Notes under the pieces: model-generated
Database searches by the model: none
What the model was told of the DNA's origin: nothing
What the model saw: only the letters and a program-made list of their open reading frames with translations
Shown: piece by piece, positions 33,711 through 40,526 of the stretch
How the letters are laid out: each line of letters starts with the position of its first letter
How positions within the stretch are numbered: position 1 is the first letter of the stretch
Translations under genes and position numbers: made by a program
Assembly (NCBI GenBank): GCA_016841525.1
Contig: JAENYZ010000007.1
Span: 1 to 49,072, forward strand
Length of the DNA: 49,072 nucleotides
From: Anaerolineaceae bacterium
GTDB lineage: Bacteria > Chloroflexota > Anaerolineae > Anaerolineales > Anaerolineaceae
Direction: 5' to 3'

Positions 33711-34716
33711 ACAGGAAAATAGCTCAAGGGAAGAAAAGCCTGTTGTTTCTCTTTTATTAGCAGTTCGAAATGAAGAGAATCATATTATAGCGTGTCTAAA
33801 TTCGATTTTTGAACAGGATTACCCATCTCACTTATTGGAGGTAATTATTGCGGATGGAAGGTCCACAGATCGGACTGGGGAAGTAATAAATGAATTGATA
33901 AAGCATAAAAAGAACTATCAACTAATTGATAACCCCAAAATAATTCAATCTTCTGGTTGGAACTTAGCTTTAGATATTTGTAATGGCGAAATTATTAGTA
34001 TTGTTAGTGGACACATAACTTTGCCCAATGATTATGTCTCAGAATTAGTTGATACACTTTATCGAACAAGAGCAGATATGGTAGGTGGATCGGTTAATAT
34101 AATCAGTCAGACGAAAGTTGGCCAAGCAATATGTATCGCAATGGGAAGTGCTTTTGGTGTTGGTAATGCCCGGTATCGTCTTGCAAAGGTTGAGGAAGAG
34201 ACTGATACGGTTTTTATGGGTTTTTGTAAAAGATCAGTTTATGAAAAAATTGGTGGTTATGATGAAAACCTGATAAAAAATCAGGATGATGAATTTAGCT
34301 ACAGACTCCGGAAAGCTGGCGGAAGGATAATATGTAATCCACAAGTGAAAAGCACATATATTTCACGTTCGACCTATCAATCCCTCTGGCGCCAGTACTT
34401 TCAATACGGTTTTTACAAGGTGCGCGTGCTGCAAAAGCATCCCGCTCAAATGCGCCCCCGGCAGTTTGTGCCGCTGCTCTTCGTCCTTGCGCTGATCCTG
34501 AGCCTGGTCCTGACGGCAGCCTTCCCCTGGGGTTGGATCCCTCTTGTGAGTCTGGTGGGCCTCTACACCTTTGCCAACCTGGCCGTCAGTTTGATGCTGG
34601 CAAAGCGAGAAGGCTGGCGCTATTTTTGGCTTCTCCCGCCGGCATTTGCCACCATCCACATCAGCTACGGTTTGGGGTTTTTATTTGGACTGTTCAAATT
34701 TTATGATAAATGGTAG
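33703..34716 (+). CDS. Glycosyltransferase family 2, membrane-associated
   Basis: A 337-residue GT-A enzyme of the ExoA-like type. SLLLAVRNEENHIIACLNSI at the start, then IIADGRSTDRTGEVI. The usual DxD/DxH position reads IISIVSGHITLP (SGH), lacking the Asp, which is unusual. The acidic motif KNQDDEFSYRLRKAGGRI follows near residue 190, and two to three TM helices close the protein. Composition jumps from AT-rich to GC-rich at about 34370, within the codons for the TYQSLWRQYFQYG motif. The stop TAG (34714-34716) is part of the first GGTAGCT heptamer of the next array. ATG 33703 is preferred over 33688 because GGTAAAG lies just upstream. Confidence 0.85.
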   Translation: MNKQENSSREEKPVVSLLLAVRNEENHIIACLNSIFEQDYPSHLLEVIIADGRSTDRTGEVINELIKHKKNYQLIDNPKIIQSSGWNLALDICNGEIISIVSGHITLPNDYVSELVDTLYRTRADMVGGSVNIISQTKVGQAICIAMGSAFGVGNARYRLAKVEEETDTVFMGFCKRSVYEKIGGYDENLIKNQDDEFSYRLRKAGGRIICNPQVKSTYISRSTYQSLWRQYFQYGFYKVRVLQKHPAQMRPRQFVPLLFVLALILSLVLTAAFPWGWIPLVSLVGLYTFANLAVSLMLAKREGWRYFWLLPPAFATIHISYGLGFLFGLFKFYDKW

Positions 34717-34971
34717 CTGGTAGTTGGTAGCCACAAACTACAAGCCGTCTTCGAGCATAAGCGGTCACACTCAAAGAGTGCTCTCGCTCAAAGAGCGGTC
34801 TTCGACCGAGCAAGCCGCCATGCGAGTGCTGAATTCATTGGAATTCAGCCTCCGTCCCCCGTCTCCTGTCTTCCGTCTTCCGTCCTTCTTTTGCCTTCAG
34901 CTCAAGGAACGAAGTGACGAAGTCCCCGTAACGCAATTGAGGGGATGGGACTTTCAGCTTTCCGCTAAATT
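34712..34971. repeat. Heptamer arrays and a row of short perfect hairpins
   Basis: GGTAGCT units (34712-34735) are followed by CACTC-AAA-GAGTG (34768-34780), CGCTC-AAA-GAGCG (34785-34797), GGTC-TTC-GACC (34797-34807) and GCTGAATTC-ATTG-GAATTCAGC (34828-34849). Next come TCCGTCT-type heptamers (34850-34890) and AAGTCCC/GGGACTT arms (34920-34953). No gene is supported in this stretch; the open frame across it is repeat-derived. Confidence 0.7.
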
Positions 34972-35415
34972 ATGAAATCATTCCTGTCTCGTTATCTTCC
35001 AATTCTCCTCTGGATGTCTCAAATCTTTGGCACGTCTTCGCATTCCAACCCGGCGGATATGCTGCCGCGGTTCATCGTCCGCTTCACCTGGAATACCAGG
35101 ATCTTTGGGCAGCGGCTGTTTTTTCTGTTGGGTCCCCTGGGGCATATGTTCAATTTTGGAATACTGGCTTTTCTGATCGCCCGTGCCCTCGCCTGGAAGG
35201 ATCCCTTGCGAAATCGGTACCTGCTGGTTGTTTTCTTGTTGAGCTTCCTCTACGGCGTGACCGATGAGGTGCACCAATTATTCGTCCCAGAGCGGGCCTT
35301 CCAGATATTCGATATTTTTATTGATGGATTGGGTGCAGTCTTAGGCATTGGCTTTTTCACCCTCTACCGCCTCAGGCGCTGGCAGTCACTGCAGGAAGAT
35401 GGATTGTTGTTGTGA
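34972..35415 (+). CDS. VanZ family membrane protein
   Basis: A 147-residue protein with four TM helices. The VanZ signature is FLYGVTDEVHQLFVPERAF followed by DIFIDGLGAVLGIGFF. The region GHMFNFGILAFLIARAL is also typical. VanZ-like proteins are common in surface-polymer loci, with an unsettled role; some give resistance to glycopeptides. The stop TGA is 2 bases before the left arm of cassette B. Composition is that of the GC-rich backbone. Confidence 0.87.
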   Translation: MKSFLSRYLPILLWMSQIFGTSSHSNPADMLPRFIVRFTWNTRIFGQRLFFLLGPLGHMFNFGILAFLIARALAWKDPLRNRYLLVVFLLSFLYGVTDEVHQLFVPERAFQIFDIFIDGLGAVLGIGFFTLYRLRRWQSLQEDGLLL

Positions 35416-35936
35416 ATTAGCTGGTAGCTGGTAGCTGGTAGCTGGTGGCTAGCAGTCCTTAGGTGAAAGGTGATTAAAATATCGGGTATGGATAAGACAC
35501 AAGAAAATTCTAGATACAAGGATTTGTTGGTTTGGCAAAAAAGTATCTTATTTGCTGATCAGGTTTTAGAGCTAATCGATCAAATTGATACTTCGAGGAA
35601 ACACTATCGACTATTGGAGCAGTTGGAAGCAGCAGTTACATCAATTCCTATGAATGTTGCTGAGGGAAAAGGCAGGAATTCGCAAAAAGAATTCATACGT
35701 TTTCTCTATATTGCCCGGGGTTCACTATATGAGACAATGACATTGTTAGAGATATTCAAACTAAGGGGATGGATAGGCAACGAGCAATTTACTGAACTCG
35801 AATACACATCAACGGAAATCGCAAAAATGATCAATAGTCTCATAAATGCGATAACTAAAAGTCTTTAGTGTTGCAAGTAATTGTCAAATTTTTATTAATG
35901 CTACCAACTACAAACTACTAGCTACGAGCTAGCGTG
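35416..35936. mobile_element. Heptamer-flanked four-helix-bundle cassette B (intact)
   Basis: The left arm (35418-35453) has five GGTAGCT-type units; the right arm (35900-35933) has CTACCAA, CTACAAA, CTACTAG, CTACGAG units in the opposite sense. Between them is the intact four-helix gene at 35488. The arms can pair and would enclose the gene in a stem. The cassette lies between VanZ and the sugar transferase. Confidence 0.65.
35488..35868 (+). CDS. Four-helix-bundle protein (IVP/Avd-like), intact copy B
   Basis: A 126-residue four-helix-bundle protein. ENSRYKDLLVWQKSILFADQ is the start of helix 1, HYRLLEQLEAAVTSIPMNVAEG ends helix 2, KEFIRFLYIARGSLYETMTLL is helix 3, and IAKMINSLINAI ends helix 4. 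I chose ATG 35488 over a GTG at 35470 because paralogues C and D begin at the same point. It is the only full-length member of the B/C/D group and could supply protein in trans for the two broken copies. Function unknown; RNA or DNA binding is likely from family knowledge. Confidence 0.85.
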   Translation: MDKTQENSRYKDLLVWQKSILFADQVLELIDQIDTSRKHYRLLEQLEAAVTSIPMNVAEGKGRNSQKEFIRFLYIARGSLYETMTLLEIFKLRGWIGNEQFTELEYTSTEIAKMINSLINAITKSL

Positions 35937-35990
35937 TTATAATTACTGTCCAGTTTTTATTCAATAACAAGTTGGGGCAATATCTCAATT

Positions 35991-37487
35991 ATGGTAGACG
36001 CCGATACCTCTCAGAAAGAAAAATTATCTTATATCGATCAAGCTTCGAGAATCCAAAAATCTTGGTCAGCCTTCATCAAACGCACCTTTGACGTGGTCGT
36101 CTCTGGGTTTGGGCTGATCATACTTTCGCCGATTTTTGGTTTGATTGCACTGGGCATCAAGCGCGACTCACCCGGCCCGGTCTATTACCGGGGGGCACGG
36201 GTGGGGCGGCACGGCAAGTCCTTCAAGATGCTCAAATTCCGCACCATGTACGAGCGCCCTGAGTCCTATAACGGCACAAAACTGACCGCCAACGGCGACA
36301 GCCGTGTCACGCCCCTCGGTCAGTGGCTGCGGGATACCAAGCTGAATGAACTGCCGCAGTTGTGGAATGTGTTCATCGGAGATATGAGCCTGGTCGGGCC
36401 GCGCCCGGAAGTCGCGGAATTTGTGGGAAAATGGCCTGATGAGGTCAAGCAGCACATTCTGAGCATGCGTCCCGGGATGACGAGTCCGGCGTCGATCCTC
36501 TATCGGGATGAGGAAAAACGGCTCAACGGTGCCAATTTTCTGGATGATTACCTCAAGGACATCATGCCCGACAAGATGCGCCTGGACCTGCTGTACGTCA
36601 GCAATCACACTTTCATCACCGACCTGGATGTCTTCTTCCTGACCATTCTAGCGATCCTGCCGCGTATCCGCAAGGTGAAAATCCGGGAACGGACGATTTT
36701 CTCCGGGCCGATTTATAAATTCTATTATCGGCATTTATCCTGGTTTACCATCGATTTTGTGATTGCCTTTTTCTCTGTTGCGCTTGCAGGGATTGTCTGG
36801 CGGACGGAGCAGGCAGTGAATTTGGGATTCAGCCGTGCATTTTTCCTCGCCTTTGCCATTGCAGCCTTGATCAGCGTGGGGGGAACCATCATGGGCTTGC
36901 ACCGGATTGCCTGGCGCTACGCCAGCCCGGTCCTCGTGATTGATGTCGGTCTTTTGGTCCTGCTGACGGCGAGTGTTGTGGTGCTGGTCAATCGTTTTTG
37001 GCTGGACCAGGTCATCCTTCATCTAAACTTTGTGCTGAATTTTGCCCTGCTGACCTTTTTTGGGATGGTCGCTGTCCGTTACCGTGAGCGGCTGATCACG
37101 GGCATTGCAAGCCGCTGGGCTTTTGCTCGTGGGGATAAAAAATCACTTGGGGAGCCGGTGCTGGTGGTTGGCGCGGGTGACGGCGGCGAGCTGGCGGTCT
37201 GGCTCTTAAACAAGAGCGAGTATGCTTCAGCTTTTTCGATATTGGGTTTTGTGGACGATGATTATCGAAAGCAAAATGTCGAGATGGCGGGGCTGCCTGT
37301 TTTGGGGACGACAGAGGACATCCCGGATTTGGTAAAGAGCAAGGATATCCGTCTGATACTGTTCGCGATTTCGAAGATCAACCAGGCGAATCGGGAGCGG
37401 ATTTTGGAAACCTGTGAGACGACGGGGGCGCGGGTGGTGATTATTCCCGATTTGATAGAGATACTCAAAAAGCCGGATTGTGATTAG
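35991..37487 (+). CDS. Polyprenyl sugar-phosphate transferase with permuted domain order
   Basis: A 498-residue protein. The bacterial sugar transferase domain comes first (about residues 25-230): KRTFDVVVSGFGLIILSPIF, KMLKFRTMY, LNELPQLWNVFIGDMSLVGP followed by RPE and RPGMTSPASI. Next are four TM helices (about 250-375), then a Rossmann-like CoA-binding_3 domain (about 385-495) with VLVVGAGDGGELAVWLLN and GFVDDD. In WbaP/WcaJ-type enzymes the TM-Rossmann part comes before the transferase part; here the order is reversed. The enzyme would start repeat-unit synthesis by moving a sugar-1-phosphate to undecaprenyl phosphate. The next gene, an SDR dehydratase, completes what would be a FlaA1/CapD-like pair. 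GC-rich backbone. Confidence 0.88.
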   Translation: MVDADTSQKEKLSYIDQASRIQKSWSAFIKRTFDVVVSGFGLIILSPIFGLIALGIKRDSPGPVYYRGARVGRHGKSFKMLKFRTMYERPESYNGTKLTANGDSRVTPLGQWLRDTKLNELPQLWNVFIGDMSLVGPRPEVAEFVGKWPDEVKQHILSMRPGMTSPASILYRDEEKRLNGANFLDDYLKDIMPDKMRLDLLYVSNHTFITDLDVFFLTILAILPRIRKVKIRERTIFSGPIYKFYYRHLSWFTIDFVIAFFSVALAGIVWRTEQAVNLGFSRAFFLAFAIAALISVGGTIMGLHRIAWRYASPVLVIDVGLLVLLTASVVVLVNRFWLDQVILHLNFVLNFALLTFFGMVAVRYRERLITGIASRWAFARGDKKSLGEPVLVVGAGDGGELAVWLLNKSEYASAFSILGFVDDDYRKQNVEMAGLPVLGTTEDIPDLVKSKDIRLILFAISKINQANRERILETCETTGARVVIIPDLIEILKKPDCD

Positions 37488-37504
37488 GAATTAGAGGTGT
37501 TCAG

Positions 37505-38497
37505 GTGAGTGATCCTTTGGATGGCAGCAGGGTACTGGTCACAGGCGCTGGCGGATTTATCGGCAGTGCGCTGGTGAATCGGCTGGATGCACTTGGATCA
37601 AGCGTGAGGGCTTTATTGCGCTATACCTCGCGAGCTGAGATGGGCTTGCTCAAATTCTTGACGGCAGAGACCCGCGATCGATTGGACCTGGTTTTTGGCG
37701 ACCTGCGCGACCCGGATGCCGTTGAGAAAGCGGTTGAGAGAGTGGATATCGTCTTTCACCTGGGCGCTTTGATCTCGATCCCTTATTCGTATATCCATCC
37801 GGTTGAAGTGGTGCAAAGCAATGTCCTCGGCACGCTGAACGTGCTGCAGGCTTGCCGCAAACATGGGGCGCGCTTGGTGCACACGTCCACGAGCGAGGTG
37901 TATGGCACGGCGCTGCGCGTCCCGATTGACGAGGGGCATCCCCTGCAGGGACAGTCACCGTATTCCGCCAGCAAGATCGGGGCGGACAAGCTGGTCGAGA
38001 GTTATTACCGGGCTTTTGATGTGCAGGCGGTGACTGTGCGGCCTTTCAACACCTACGGGCCCGGGCAGTCAGCGCGGGCGGTCATCCCGACCATCATCAC
38101 CCAGGCGCTGACCATGGATGAAATTCACCTGGGCAACCTGGATGCAAAACGCGACTTCACATACCTCAGCGACACGGTGGAAGGCTTCATTAAAGCTGCC
38201 CAGGCTGAGGGTATGGCTGGCGAGACCTTCAACTTGGGCTATGGGGACGAGGTTAGCATCGGTGAGCTGGCAGACCTGATCATCAAGCTGGTCGGCAAGC
38301 CGATGAAGGTTGTGGTCGATCAGCAGCGTCTGCGCCCGGAGAAGTCCGAGGTGATGAGGCTGCTCTCGGACAATACCAAAGCCCGTGAGGTGCTCGGCTG
38401 GCAGCCGCAGGTGGACATCCGCGAAGGCCTTTCCCGCACCATCGATTGGATCCGCGAGCATCTGGATTTGTATCGCGTTGGCAAATATGAAAGGTAG
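37505..38497 (+). CDS. SDR nucleotide-sugar 4,6-dehydratase/epimerase (LegB-like)
   Basis: A 330-residue extended SDR. NAD-binding GAGGFIGSAL near residue 15, active-site Ser/Thr region HTSTSEVYG, and the catalytic SPYSASKIGADK (YxxxK) near residue 155, followed by VRPFNTYGPGQSARAVIPT. This wording closely resembles LegB-type UDP-GlcNAc 4,6-dehydratases used for legionaminic acid, though other SDRs are possible. GTG start at 37505 with AGAGGTG nearby. The TAG stop (38495-38497) is part of the first GGTAGCT unit of cassette C. With the downstream nucleotidyltransferase it may make an activated sugar. Confidence 0.87.
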   Translation: MSDPLDGSRVLVTGAGGFIGSALVNRLDALGSSVRALLRYTSRAEMGLLKFLTAETRDRLDLVFGDLRDPDAVEKAVERVDIVFHLGALISIPYSYIHPVEVVQSNVLGTLNVLQACRKHGARLVHTSTSEVYGTALRVPIDEGHPLQGQSPYSASKIGADKLVESYYRAFDVQAVTVRPFNTYGPGQSARAVIPTIITQALTMDEIHLGNLDAKRDFTYLSDTVEGFIKAAQAEGMAGETFNLGYGDEVSIGELADLIIKLVGKPMKVVVDQQRLRPEKSEVMRLLSDNTKAREVLGWQPQVDIREGLSRTIDWIREHLDLYRVGKYER

Positions 38498-38575
38498 CTT
38501 GTAGCTTGTAGCTGGTGGCTTGTAGCTAGTAGCTATTCGCTATTCGTTATTGGATGAGAAATAATTGGAAAAAAG

Positions 38576-39012
38576 ATGGTGAACAGCAAGGAAAATTCGA
38601 GATATAAAGATCTTTTGGTTTGGCAGAGAAGCCTTTGTTTTGCCGATCAAGTCTTAGACCTGGTTGATACTATTGAGACATCAAGGAAGCATTATCGACT
38701 GTTTGAGCAATTAGAGGCTGCAGCAACATCCGTGCCTATGAACATTGCGGAAGGCAAAGGGATAACCTGAGCGGCTTCAAGCCGCATCAAGTGTATGCAG
38801 ATTTTATGTAAAATCTGTGGAATTCACAAAAAGAATTCATGCAATTCCTTTACATTGCCAGAGGTTCACTCTATGAGACGCTTACATTATTAGAGATATT
38901 CAAACTCAGAGGCTGGATCACTATTGACCAATTTAATGAATTTGAACAAAAGTCAAATGAAATTGCCAAAATGATCAATAGTTTAATAAAGGCAATCGCA
39001 CGGAATCTTTAA
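38576..39012 (+). pseudogene. Four-helix-bundle gene, copy C, interrupted
   Basis: From ATG 38576 the frame matches copy B through NIAEGKG, then ends at TGA 38768-38770. After position 38821 the match resumes in another frame (NSQKEFMQFLYIARGSLYET through AIARNL, stop TAA at 39010-39012). The C-terminal half is well conserved, so the break looks recent. The N-terminal 64-residue piece would lack helices 3 and 4. Confidence 0.88.
38761..38820. mobile_element. 60-base insertion made of two perfect palindromes
   Basis: Compared with copy B, about 60 bases replace four (CAGG expected) between the AAAGG and AATTC sequences. The insertion carries GCGGCTT-C-AAGCCGC (38771-38785) and CAGATTTTA-TG-TAAAATCTG (38798-38817). 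It has no coding capacity. The borders are set by comparison with copies B and D and may be off by a few bases. Confidence 0.65.
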
Positions 39013-39084
39013 TCTTTTGCTACCAACTACCAGCTACCAACTACCAGCTATCTCTTATAGCCTTATTTTTTCAGGAGTATTAAT

Positions 39085-39795
39085 ATGAAAGCAGTCATTC
39101 TTGCAGGCGGTCGCGGCACTCGCCTCGCCCCCTACACCTACGTCCTCCCCAAACCGATGATGCCCGTGGGCGATCGCGCCATCCTTGAAATCCTCTTGCG
39201 TCAGATGAAGCGTGCCGGGATCAATCACGTCGTCCTGACCGTGGGACACCTGGCCGGCCTGATGCAGGCCTTCTTCCAGGACGGGCAGCAGTTTGACCTC
39301 GATATCACCTATTCCTTCGAACCCAAACCACTGGGCACAGCAGGACCCCTGGCAATGGTTCCCGATTTGGACCAGACCTTCCTCGTCAGCAATGGGGATG
39401 TGCTTACCTTAATGAATATCAACGATCTGTTCGATTTCCATCGTCAAAAGGGTGGGATCTGTACCATCGCCATGCACGAGCGCCAGGTGAAGGTGGAATT
39501 GGGTGTAATTGAAACAGAAAATGATAACCTCATTAAAGGATATATTGAAAAGCCTTCTTTCGATTTCAGGGTCAGCATGGGGATGTACGTCTTTGAGCCG
39601 GAGGTGTTGAACTATATTCCTGAAGGCGAATACCTGGACTTCCCGGACCTGATCCATAAACTGCTCGATGCAGGGGAGACTGTGGTCGGTTATCCCTTCG
39701 ACGGCTACTGGATGGACCTCGGCAACCCGGAGGATTACGCCCAGGCGAATCGGGACTTCGAACGCATGCGTGGGCAGTTTTTGAAGGACAGCTAG
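39085..39795 (+). CDS. Sugar nucleotidyltransferase
   Basis: A 236-residue NTP-transferase. MKAVILAGGRGTRLAPYTYV contains the nucleotide-binding GGxGTRL, then PKPMMPVGDRAILE, the substrate region EPKPLGTAGPLAM and SNGDVL for metal binding. It resembles RmlA-short or PtmE/LegF-adjacent enzymes that make NDP-hexoses; the nucleotide and sugar cannot be fixed. A clean ribosome site AGGAGT precedes the ATG. The TAG stop (39793-39795) is the beginning of the left arm of cassette D. It likely works with the SDR two cassette-lengths upstream. Confidence 0.88.
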   Translation: MKAVILAGGRGTRLAPYTYVLPKPMMPVGDRAILEILLRQMKRAGINHVVLTVGHLAGLMQAFFQDGQQFDLDITYSFEPKPLGTAGPLAMVPDLDQTFLVSNGDVLTLMNINDLFDFHRQKGGICTIAMHERQVKVELGVIETENDNLIKGYIEKPSFDFRVSMGMYVFEPEVLNYIPEGEYLDFPDLIHKLLDAGETVVGYPFDGYWMDLGNPEDYAQANRDFERMRGQFLKDS

Positions 39796-40258
39796 TAGTC
39801 GGTAGCTTGTAGCCTGTAGCTCGTAGTTAGTAGTTCATAGTAATAAATTCAAACTAAATTGCCGAAAGTAATAGATGGAAAAAGAACGAGAGAATTCTAA
39901 ATACAAAGACCTTTTGGTATGGCAAAAGAGTATAACTTTTGCAGATCATGTTATTGAGTTAATTGACCATATTGAGACTTCTAGAAAACACTATCGACTG
40001 TGTGAGCAATTAGAATCAGCTGTCACCTCAGTTCCAATGAATATTGCTGAAGGTAAAGGCAGGAATTCATCAAAAGAATTTATGCATTTTCTCTACATTG
40101 CTAGAGGATCACTAACGATCAATACGATGAAGTTTAAAGTTTATCAAATGAAATTGCTAAAATGATCAACAGCTTGATCAGGGCAATCGCTCGTAGTGTT
40201 TAATTTTTTTGCTACCAGCTACCAACCACCAACTACTAGCTAAAATCTATCAACCACC
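39791..40258. mobile_element. Heptamer-flanked four-helix-bundle cassette D (broken)
   Basis: The left arm (39791-39842) has GTAGTCGGTAGCTTGTAGCC-type units; the right arm (40211-40258) has CTACCAG, CTACCAA, CCACCAA, CTACTAG units. The enclosed gene has an internal deletion. The left arm supplies the stop of the nucleotidyltransferase gene. Confidence 0.65.
39875..40203 (+). pseudogene. Four-helix-bundle gene, copy D, deleted and frameshifted
   Basis: From ATG 39875 the protein matches copies B and C up to LYIARGSL. About 50 bases for the end of helix 3 and the turn are missing there and the frame is lost (stop TGA at 40163-40165). In another frame the tail SNEIAKMINSLIRAIARSV is still readable to TAA 40201-40203, and one in-frame Glu codon has become TAA. 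This is a different lesion from copy C. Confidence 0.85.
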
Positions 40259-40275
40259 AAATATACTAAAATGAT

Positions 40276-40304
40276 TTGAATTTATTGCAATTATGTGTTA
40301 AAAT
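40276..40304 (+). promoter_or_regulatory. Candidate promoter, distal, of the DUF11/RiPP operon
   Basis: TTGAAT (40276-40281) and TAAAAT (40299-40304) are 17 bases apart. It lies just after cassette D in the 323-base gene-free stretch 40204-40526. That stretch otherwise holds the cassette arm, the proximal promoter and an untranslated leader. Confidence 0.4.
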
Positions 40305-40392
40305 TAGCTTAATTACCAATCGAAAGTGTCTGTTATCGCAAAGAGGAGGGCAGCAAAATAAATTTAACCAATATTTAAGTAGAAAACTCGTA

Positions 40393-40420
40393 TTGACATA
40401 ATGATAAATTATGTTAAAAT
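40393..40420 (+). promoter_or_regulatory. Candidate sigma-70-type promoter, proximal, of the DUF11/RiPP operon
   Basis: TTGACA (40393-40398) and TAAAAT (40415-40420) with a 16-base spacer. This is the best promoter match in the window. Transcription would start near 40427 and give a leader of about 100 bases with a hairpin AGATAAAA-CGGGT-TTTTATCT (40436-40456). AAGAGGAG at about 40512-40519 is a strong ribosome site for the gene at 40527. Confidence 0.65.
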
Positions 40421-40526
40421 AGAATTAGTGTTGTTAGATAAAACGGGTTTTTATCTTTAACTTCATAGATTAATTTGGTTAAGGGTGTCTAGGGTAATTT
40501 TCCAGTGAGGAAAAGAGGAGTCAAAA

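Larger units (their letters stand above)
38493..39053. mobile_element. Heptamer-flanked four-helix-bundle cassette C (broken)
   Basis: The left arm (38493-38550) has GGTAGCTTGTAGCTTGTAGC-type units then TATTCGC units. The right arm (39019-39051) has CTACCAA/CTACCAG units. The enclosed gene carries a 60-base replacement insertion. The left arm begins within the last codon of the SDR gene. Confidence 0.65.

Noticed and set aside
34724-34975. 83-codon frame between GT2 and VanZ
   Set aside because: It crosses repeat arrays and several hairpins; no start signal or domain.
35488-35868. A diversity-generating retroelement (Avd-like protein)
   Set aside because: No reverse transcriptase, template repeat or variable-repeat gene is visible near any four-helix gene in the window.
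40421-40526. Possible riboswitch in the leader of the DUF11 gene
   Set aside because: One hairpin is clear, but no known aptamer core could be matched by eye; only the promoter and ribosome site are supported.
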